Positions 43,347-48,650 of a DNA stretch of 48,650 nt are shown piece after piece. Under the pieces are notes generated by a model. That model made no database searches. It saw only the letters and a list, made by a program, of their open reading frames with translations, and had not been told where the DNA came from. A program made the translations under genes and the position numbers. The first letter of the stretch is position 1; each line of letters opens with the position of its first letter. The stretch comes from an uncultured SAR116 cluster alpha proteobacterium (GTDB lineage Bacteria > Pseudomonadota > Alphaproteobacteria > Puniceispirillales > Marisalimonadaceae), in assembly GCA_902622875.1 (NCBI GenBank), contig CACNRW010000013.1, forward strand, positions 1 to 48,650. The letters are read 5' to 3'.

Positions 43347-43469
43347 ATTACTCCCCCGTTAGCATTTATTCATATACTGAAATTTAGATATAATTTATTT
43401 AATATATTAAGTAAAATAAAATACATACCAATATTTTCTAAAAATATTTTTTTTTGAGATAGATGTTTT
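43347..43469. promoter_or_regulatory. divergent promoter region, Ldh-family / AbrB-like genes
   Basis: This 123-base gap is almost pure A/T except for the ribosome-binding site of the minus-strand gene. It contains a perfect TTAATATATTAA palindrome (43399-43410) and an AT-only hairpin (43430-43448) followed by a T-run, reading toward the AbrB-like gene. In DNA this AT-rich both may be chance. No ORF is visible. Confidence 0.3.
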
Positions 43470-44525
43470 ATGAGTAAAATTCAAATTATTTTAATAACAA
43501 TTTCTATTGGTATTTTAGGAGGCGTTACTTTTAATTTATTACTATTCCCTTTGCCTTGGGTTTTAGGACCTGCTTTTTCAATAGCAATTTTTACACTTTT
43601 TGGAAACGAAGTAAATGTTCCACAAAAACTTAGAGATCCTTTTGTAGGCATTATAGGTATTTGGTTAGGTCAGTCATTTTCATCTTCAATTTTTCATGAA
43701 TTAAATGATTGGTTAATTTCTATAATGTTCTTATTTTTATATGTACCAATTGCATTTATTATTACTTACGTGTTCCTTTACAAAATTTTAAAAGTACCAA
43801 GGGTAGAGGCTTTTTTTATTTCTTCTCCAGGTGGTCTATTAGAAATGGCGTTAGGAGCTGAAGAATGTGGTGCAAACTCAAAGAAGGTAGGACTTATACA
43901 TATCATAAGAATTTTTATAACTGTATTTACTATCCCCGCTTTAATATTGTTAGTATTTCCGGAATCATTTGAAAGACAACCAATGTGGCCATCTTTTTAT
44001 GGAAATATAGTTGATTGTTTTATAATTCTCATATTAATCCCCAGTGGTATATTCTTTGGAACAATTATAAAACTGCCAGGAAAAAGACTATTTGGACCGT
44101 TAATCCTAAGTGCCGTTCTTCATATGACTGATGTTATTGATTTAGATGCTCCTATTGTTATTTTCATTTTAGCACAACTTATGGTTGGCAGCTTTTTTGG
44201 AAGCAACATGCATGGACTAAATTGGAAAATCGCTAGAAACTATGTTGGGCTTGCATTTGGAATAGTCGTGTCCCTCATAGTTTGTATGATACCGTTTATA
44301 GTGTTTATATCTTTTTTTACAGATGCGAAACCCGAAGCAATAATATTAGCCTTTGCTCCTGGTGGAATTCAAGAAATGGGTTTAGTAGCTTCATCATTAG
44401 ATATTAAACCAGCATTTGTTGTCACTCATCATTTTTTTAGGTTGTTAATTGTACTCATAATCTTAGCTATAGCCCAAAAATATATTTACCCTAAACTGAA
44501 ATTATTAATACAGAATTCAAATTGA
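43470..44525 (+). CDS. AbrB-family membrane protein (duplicated AbrB domain), first copy
   Basis: This 351-residue membrane protein, with about nine to ten helices, belongs to the family named AbrB/ammonia-monooxygenase regulator-like in databases. The name is misleading: it is an integral membrane protein with an internal duplication and no DNA-binding AbrB domain. Family repeats show as LPWVLGPAFSIAIF and FISSPGGLLEMALGAEECGA in the first half, and LFGPLILSAVLHMT and AFAPGGIQEMGLVASSL in the second. The paired Pro-Gly-Gly-X2-Glu-Met motifs suggest a transport function. A second copy (45906-46976) lies downstream on the other strand. The substrate is unknown, but carboxylate uptake would fit the neighbouring enzymes. 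Confidence 0.75.
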   Translation: MSKIQIILITISIGILGGVTFNLLLFPLPWVLGPAFSIAIFTLFGNEVNVPQKLRDPFVGIIGIWLGQSFSSSIFHELNDWLISIMFLFLYVPIAFIITYVFLYKILKVPRVEAFFISSPGGLLEMALGAEECGANSKKVGLIHIIRIFITVFTIPALILLVFPESFERQPMWPSFYGNIVDCFIILILIPSGIFFGTIIKLPGKRLFGPLILSAVLHMTDVIDLDAPIVIFILAQLMVGSFFGSNMHGLNWKIARNYVGLAFGIVVSLIVCMIPFIVFISFFTDAKPEAIILAFAPGGIQEMGLVASSLDIKPAFVVTHHFFRLLIVLIILAIAQKYIYPKLKLLIQNSN

Positions 44526-44574
44526 AATTTATTTCTTACAAAAATTAAAGTAATGTATAAATCTAGTTGAATTC

Positions 44575-45486
44575 ATGGAGACAAAATTGATTAAAGGACT
44601 AATTGCACCAATCTTAACACCTTTTGATAATGAACTTAAAGTTGATCAAATAATGTATAATGATCTAGCACAAAATCTAATGGAAAATGGGTGCTCTGGT
44701 CTTGCCCCTTTTGGAACTACTGGAGAAGCATTATCAGTTGGAAATAAAGAAAGGATGAAAGCAATTGAAGGTTTAGTTAAATCTGGTATTAACCCCAAAA
44801 CATTAATTCCTGGGACTGGTTTATGTAATTTACCTGATACAATTGAAATCACTAAACATGCTATTGATTTAGGCTGCCTTGGTGCAATGACTTTACCACC
44901 ATTTTACTTCAAGGGTATGAGCGATAATGGACTGTATGAATATTTTGAAAAATTAATTGATGGTGTAAATGACCAAAGACTTAAAATATATTTGTATCAT
45001 ATACCTCAGGTAAGTGGCGTAGGTTTATCAATCGATCTGGTTCAAAAGCTAAAATCTTCATACCCTGACTTTATAATAGGTATAAAAGATAGTTCAGGTG
45101 TTTGGGAGAATACAGAAGCACTTCTAAAAATAAATGGACTTGTAGTTTATCCAGGGGCAGAACTTCCCGTTATTGAAGCAATCAAACTAGGTGCACCAGG
45201 GTGTATATCAGCAACTGCCAACTTGAATAGTAAAGATATATCTAAGGTTATAGATCTTTGTAATGCTGGAGAATGGGAAGAAGCAGAAGAACTCCAAAAA
45301 AAAGTTAAATCAGTTAGACTGTTATTTCAGGATTATGCTCCAATACCAGCACAAAAAGCTTTATTGGCATTACAAACTAAAAATACTATGTGGAATAATT
45401 TAAGACCACCATTCATACCTATATCCGAACATAAGACAAACGAATTGGCCAGTAAATTAAAAAGTGATTATGGGTTCATTTTTTAA
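44575..45486 (+). CDS. dihydrodipicolinate synthase-family aldolase/lyase, second copy
   Basis: This 303-residue TIM-barrel protein has the DHDPS/NAL family active site: APFGTTGE (44-51), Tyr141 in YLYHIP and the Schiff-base Lys171 in IGIKDSSG. The intact TTGE and KDSSG motifs make it a more canonical member than the copy at 25209-26162. It still lacks the NVP pattern of DapA next to Tyr (YHIPQVSGVGL here), so lyase or aldolase activity on a 2-oxo sugar or dicarboxylate is more likely than lysine synthesis. It lies between an AbrB-type membrane gene and a GFA-type gene, in a module with PrpF-like and isopropylmalate dehydrogenase-like genes. Confidence 0.82.
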   Translation: METKLIKGLIAPILTPFDNELKVDQIMYNDLAQNLMENGCSGLAPFGTTGEALSVGNKERMKAIEGLVKSGINPKTLIPGTGLCNLPDTIEITKHAIDLGCLGAMTLPPFYFKGMSDNGLYEYFEKLIDGVNDQRLKIYLYHIPQVSGVGLSIDLVQKLKSSYPDFIIGIKDSSGVWENTEALLKINGLVVYPGAELPVIEAIKLGAPGCISATANLNSKDISKVIDLCNAGEWEEAEELQKKVKSVRLLFQDYAPIPAQKALLALQTKNTMWNNLRPPFIPISEHKTNELASKLKSDYGFIF

Positions 45487-45503
45487 AAAATATAAGAGTT
45501 GAT

Positions 45504-45896
45504 ATGAAAATTGACGATTTATCTTTACCCCTTAGAGGAAAATGTCATTGTGGTTCAGTCAGATTTGAAGTGAGCACAAACATAAAAAATCTACGTAGGT
45601 GCAACTGTTCTATTTGTTCTAGAAAAGGCTTTGTTATGGGAACAGCTTTAATAGAGGAATTAAATATCACTGAAGGTAGAGAATTTTTAACCTCTTATAA
45701 GTGGAACACCAAAGTAGCTGAACATTATTTTTGTAAGATATGTGGTATAAATACCCATCACAAAAGACGATCTGATCCTAATCAGTATGGATATAATATT
45801 GGTTGTATTGAAGGCTTTGAAATGTCTTGGATAAATAATGCACCTTTTGTCGATAATAAAGGCACGAGCTTGATTAATTCAAAAAATAAGTCTTAG
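45504..45896 (+). CDS. GFA-family zinc protein
   Basis: This 130-residue protein has the glutathione-dependent formaldehyde-activating (GFA/CENP-V) fold. The zinc Cys sets are complete: GKCHCGSVRFEV near 13-24, RRCNCSICSRKG near 33-44, and YFCKICGINTHHKRR near 76-90. Members bind Zn and often glutathione adducts, but most have no proven reaction. It follows the DHDPS-type gene by 17 bases and converges with the second AbrB-type gene with a weak terminator between. It is probably an accessory to the same pathway. Confidence 0.85.
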   Translation: MKIDDLSLPLRGKCHCGSVRFEVSTNIKNLRRCNCSICSRKGFVMGTALIEELNITEGREFLTSYKWNTKVAEHYFCKICGINTHHKRRSDPNQYGYNIGCIEGFEMSWINNAPFVDNKGTSLINSKNKS

Positions 45897-45897
45897 T

Positions 45898-45920
45898 AAA
45901 AGGATTTAAAATAATCTTTT
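45898..45920. terminator. weak bidirectional terminator between GFA and AbrB genes
   Basis: An 8-bp stem with one bulged G (AAAA-G-GATT / AATC-TTTT) and an AT loop straddles the stop region of the two convergent genes, with T-runs on either side. It overlaps the end of the minus-strand gene. It fits a short bidirectional terminator but has only one GC pair per turn, so it is weak. Confidence 0.35.
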
Positions 45921-46976
45921 TATGATTTTATGTAAAATTCCTGCAAAAATAATCACAAGAATCACTCTTAACATATGGTGAGGGCTTATGAAGGACATAT
46001 CTGCACCAACAGACAATGCTAAAATATTCATCTCAGACTGACCTCCTGGAGAAAAAGCTAACAAAATTGATAAAGGATCATAACCAATATTACTTAAAAA
46101 ATAATAAATTATAATTAAAGGTATTACCGCAATTAAAGTCGTTATTAAACCAGCTAATATTGGACCAGACATTTCTTTAAGGGTAATGTTTTTAAATAAA
46201 CATCCAAGTGCAGAACCAAGTAAAATTTGAATAGAAATTACTATTATATACATTGGCATTGCATCTATAATCTGAAAAATATGGGCAACCGCTGATAAAA
46301 TCATCGGGCCTATAATTGTGGGTCCAGGTATTTTTAGTTTGACTGCTAAAAACCATCCGATTAGCGAAACTAGAATGACAATTGGGGTTTGTTCCCAATT
46401 ATAAAATAAATCTGGTTCAGGTAAATCTTCAACACCTAAATTCGGAACAAATAATATTACCAAAGAGGCTAAAAATACAACAACTACTATTCTTGTTGCG
46501 TGAATTAAAACAAGCGTCCTTGGATCGGCTCCAATTTCTTGACCCAAAATAACCATTTCATTTAAACCACCTGGAATTGATCCATAAATTGATGTTGATC
46601 GATCCATTTTCATAATTTTTGATAAATATAAAAAAGTTGTGATTCCCATAATTAAAACAAAACCAGGTATAAATAACAAAGACACTCCGATTTCACTAAA
46701 TCTATTTAAAATCTCTGGCCCAAAATTAGCCCCAATAGTACAGCCTAAAAGTGCCCTACAAATTGGTCTAGGCTTTTTACCAATTATGACCGGTTTACCT
46801 ATTGCTGCAAAAAAGCCACAGCCCATCAATGGTCCTAACATCCAAGGTAGAGGCAACCCTAAATAATAGGCAATCAAACTACTAATTACAGCTAACAATA
46901 AACTGAAAATATACCCCCACTTTTGAGGCCACCAATCAAAAAAGTTTTTAAAGAATAAGTTAGTAGATTTAATCAT
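45906..46976 (-). CDS. AbrB-family membrane protein (duplicated AbrB domain), second copy
   Basis: This 356-residue integral membrane protein is homologous to the copy at 43470-44525, with the same repeat signatures: LPLPWMLGPLMGCGFF and YGSIPGGLNEMVILGQEIGADPR in the first half, and GPTIIGPMILSAVAHI and AFSPGGQSEMNILALSVGAD in the second. The two copies are clearly divergent, so they may form a heteromer or carry different substrates. Its ATG overlaps the PrpF-like gene by eight bases, so it is co-translated with that enzyme. This is a strong hint that it moves the substrate or product of the PrpF-type isomerase. Confidence 0.75.
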   Translation of the reverse strand: MIKSTNLFFKNFFDWWPQKWGYIFSLLLAVISSLIAYYLGLPLPWMLGPLMGCGFFAAIGKPVIIGKKPRPICRALLGCTIGANFGPEILNRFSEIGVSLLFIPGFVLIMGITTFLYLSKIMKMDRSTSIYGSIPGGLNEMVILGQEIGADPRTLVLIHATRIVVVVFLASLVILFVPNLGVEDLPEPDLFYNWEQTPIVILVSLIGWFLAVKLKIPGPTIIGPMILSAVAHIFQIIDAMPMYIIVISIQILLGSALGCLFKNITLKEMSGPILAGLITTLIAVIPLIIIYYFLSNIGYDPLSILLAFSPGGQSEMNILALSVGADMSFISPHHMLRVILVIIFAGILHKIIKRLF

Positions 46977-48069
46977 TATCTATATTTTCTGGAATATAGA
47001 CATTACCATCCATTATTTTTCTTGAGGTACGATACACACCACAAGATTTGATAAAATCTTTATCAAAACTATTTACTGTAGTTGAGGTTTCAACTAAACA
47101 ATCTATCAGACCTAATGGGTGTTCTATCGTTATTTTATCGTTACCAGTTGCTTCAATATTGGTAATTTTAGAGGCAACTGTATTAGAAATTAAACATGCT
47201 GATGCAATACAATTAGAACCAGTTGCAGCGTGAGTCTCATGGCAAGTTTTTGGAGTAAAATACCTTGAAGTAATAGTTCCACCATTTAGTGGTTTTGATA
47301 AAAGAGCAAACTTAGGAATAACTATCCCATTTACATCTCCCATACCCATTTTTAAAGCAGCTCTAAGTCGAATTTCTTCTATTTTTTTTAATAAAGTTTT
47401 GTTTTCATTTAAATCATTACTAGTTTCATTTCCAACAATCCCAAAATCTTTTGCATTGGCCATAACTATTGGCATTGAAACATCTAAACATGTAACCTCA
47501 ATACCATTTATAATTGTGGTTGGATGATCAGTTGGTAAAAGTTTACCAGTAATACCCCCAACTAAGTTTTTGAACTTTAATAATATTGGTGATCCTTCAC
47601 CAGGAACTCCTGCAATTTTATAGTCACCAGAATATTTAACCTTCTTATTGGGAGTTAATATAGATGCTTCTACAATTGAACCAGTATTGACTGATCTAAT
47701 TACTATATTAGTTTTAGTCTCTTTTGCATCTATCATACCCTTTTCAATAGCAAAAGGGCCAACGGCCGAGAGCATATTACCACAAGTTGGGCCATAATCT
47801 ACTCTAGCCTCATCAACTAAAACTTGAGCAAAAAAATAATCTATATCAATATTTTCAAGCTCACTTTTTGAAATTATACAAACTTTACTAGTTACTGAAG
47901 TAGCTCCGCCCATCCCATCTATCTGACGTATATCTGGTGAACCCATCGCAGCTAGTAAATATTTACTTATTTTTTTTTCTTCCGAAGGCAAATCTCTTTT
48001 GTCGAAAAGTAATCCTTTGGATGTTCCCCCTCGCATAAAAACTGTAGGTATAGATATTTGATCAGTCAT
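46969..48069 (-). CDS. PrpF-family protein (4-oxalomesaconate tautomerase / aconitate isomerase type)
   Basis: This 366-residue protein belongs to the PrpF family of the diaminopimelate-epimerase-like fold. Members are cofactor-free isomerases such as methylaconitate isomerase, 4-oxalomesaconate tautomerase and aconitate isomerase. Signs are PTVFMRGGTSKGLLF (9-23), SPDIRQIDGMGGATSVTSKVCI, VDYGPTCGNMLSAVGPFAIE near 92-112 with the conserved Cys, and THAATGSNCIASACL near 280. It overlaps the AbrB-type gene downstream by eight bases and follows the isopropylmalate dehydrogenase-like gene by six bases. This suggests a pathway through an unsaturated tri- or dicarboxylate. The exact acid is not fixed by sequence. 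Confidence 0.85.
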   Translation of the reverse strand: MTDQISIPTVFMRGGTSKGLLFDKRDLPSEEKKISKYLLAAMGSPDIRQIDGMGGATSVTSKVCIISKSELENIDIDYFFAQVLVDEARVDYGPTCGNMLSAVGPFAIEKGMIDAKETKTNIVIRSVNTGSIVEASILTPNKKVKYSGDYKIAGVPGEGSPILLKFKNLVGGITGKLLPTDHPTTIINGIEVTCLDVSMPIVMANAKDFGIVGNETSNDLNENKTLLKKIEEIRLRAALKMGMGDVNGIVIPKFALLSKPLNGGTITSRYFTPKTCHETHAATGSNCIASACLISNTVASKITNIEATGNDKITIEHPLGLIDCLVETSTTVNSFDKDFIKSCGVYRTSRKIMDGNVYIPENIDND

Positions 48070-48075
48070 GACTTA

Positions 48076-48650
48076 TTAAGTTAAATGATTTAAGATATTA
48101 ATTAGATTTTCGGTTGTTTTTTCTGTTGAAGCCTTTCCACCAAGATCTTTAGTTAAATTATTTTTGTTTTCGAATAGATTTGTAACAGATTTATCAATTA
48201 AACTCGATGCTAAAATCAGGTCCTTTATCTTTCTTCTTTCTCCAAGCCAATTGAGTAACATACCTGTAGACAAAATTAGAGAAATTGGATTTGCCGTATT
48301 TTGACCCGCAATATCTGGAGCAGAGCCATGTTGAGCTTGAGCCATTGCATAATCCTCACCGGCATTTAGCGATCCTGCCAAACCTAAAGAACCTGAAAAT
48401 TCAGTTGCTAAATCAGATAAAATATCTCCAAACATATTAGTAGTTACAATAATATCAAATTGACTTGGATCTCTTATTATGTGAGCAGCACAAGCATCTA
48501 CAAGCATTTCTTTATAAATAATATCTTTGTGTTTTTTAGACATTTCCCTACAAGCATCTAGAAAGATACCATCCGTTAATTTCATTACATTTGCTTTATG
48601 AATTGCGTGAACAACTGGTGTTTTGATTTGTTTATTCTTTAATCTAGCTA
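48076..48650 (-). CDS. isocitrate/isopropylmalate dehydrogenase-family protein (5' end outside window)
   Basis: The open frame runs on the minus strand from the stop at 48076 to the window edge, so about 190 C-terminal residues are visible and the N-terminus is missing. An internal ATG at 48585 is not the start, because the reading frame continues through VVHAIHKANVMKLTDGIF, a conserved family segment. Other landmarks are the metal-binding Asp residues in NMFGDILSDLATEFSGSLGLAGSLN and the NAD loop HGSAPDIAGQNTANPISLILSTGMLL. The motif AQAQHGSAPDIAG fits the IPMDH/tartrate/homoisocitrate dehydrogenase side, not true LeuB. With PrpF and AbrB it points to oxidative decarboxylation of a 2-hydroxy dicarboxylate or tricarboxylate. 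Confidence 0.85.
   Translation of the reverse strand, partial: ARLKNKQIKTPVVHAIHKANVMKLTDGIFLDACREMSKKHKDIIYKEMLVDACAAHIIRDPSQFDIIVTTNMFGDILSDLATEFSGSLGLAGSLNAGEDYAMAQAQHGSAPDIAGQNTANPISLILSTGMLLNWLGERRKIKDLILASSLIDKSVTNLFENKNNLTKDLGGKASTEKTTENLINILNHLT

Noticed and set aside
43430-43448. AT-only hairpin followed by a T-run upstream of the first AbrB-type gene.
   Set aside because: The stem has no GC pairs and would be very unstable. It reads into a gene start, where a terminator would make little sense without a leader.
1-48650. Looked for tRNA/rRNA genes, CRISPR repeats, transposase genes, long direct repeats and phage or attachment sites.
   Set aside because: None seen. Base composition and codon use look uniform along the window, so no part stands out as recently acquired.

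Overview
The window is about 48.6 kb of AT-rich, densely packed bacterial DNA with 47 protein-coding genes. There are no rRNA or tRNA genes, no CRISPR array, no insertion sequence, and no gap over about 200 bases. The gene content suggests a free-living, probably marine alphaproteobacterium with a low-GC genome (SAR11/HIMB59/AEGEAN-169-like or a low-GC Rhodospirillales relative). The grounds are TRAP and polyamine-type ABC importers, a PuuD-type urate hydroxylase, HyuA/HyuB, an HpaR-like MarR regulator, malonyl-CoA decarboxylase, short intergenic gaps and frequent TTG starts. The taxonomic placement is inference.

Layout. 1-9.5 kb: two membrane transporters (EamA, AEC), a cupin protein, a cold-shock protein with a structured leader, a YaiI-family pair, a NIPSNAP protein, a divergent HpcH-aldolase/OYE operon facing a MarR regulator, an Ldh-family dehydrogenase and a small secreted protein. 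8.2-10.7 kb: malonyl-CoA decarboxylase coupled to a class V aminotransferase. 10.8-16.9 kb: a plus-strand redox operon (fused FAD/Fe-S dehydrogenase, bis-MGD molybdoenzyme, racemase-like protein). 16.9-26.7 kb: one long minus-strand run, uraD > DHDPS-like lyase > racemase-like > puuE > TRAP dctPQM > hyuA > hyuB. 26.8-31.3 kb: a divergent plus-strand run, uraH > puuD > dihydropyrimidinase > allantoicase > ureidoglycolate lyase. 31.3-37.6 kb: minus-strand ABC ATPase > xdhA > xdhB > 8-oxoguanine deaminase. 37.8-42.2 kb: Tat-exported binding protein, two permeases, hydantoin racemase and upp. 42.2-48.65 kb: an Ldh-family enzyme, two AbrB-type membrane proteins, a second DHDPS-like lyase, a GFA protein, a PrpF-like isomerase and a partial isopropylmalate dehydrogenase-like gene.

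How the genes fit together. The centre is a nearly complete purine and ureide catabolic island. 8-oxoguanine deaminase and xanthine dehydrogenase both give urate. PuuD, UraH and UraD convert urate to allantoin. PuuE opens allantoin, allantoicase gives ureidoglycolate plus urea, and AllA gives glyoxylate plus urea. Hydantoin and pyrimidine functions are interwoven: a dihydropyrimidinase, HyuA/HyuB, uracil phosphoribosyltransferase and three Asp/Glu-racemase-fold proteins. Two importers, TRAP and ABC, sit inside these operons. No urease, XdhC, glyoxylate carboligase or purine permease is visible.

The least explained parts are the three racemase paralogs, of which only one keeps the catalytic cysteine pair, the ABC operon that carries that intact racemase, the Fe-S/molybdoenzyme operon, and the right-hand AbrB/PrpF module. 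Two clean palindromes, in the aldolase/MarR and uraD/uraH divergent gaps, are good operator candidates.
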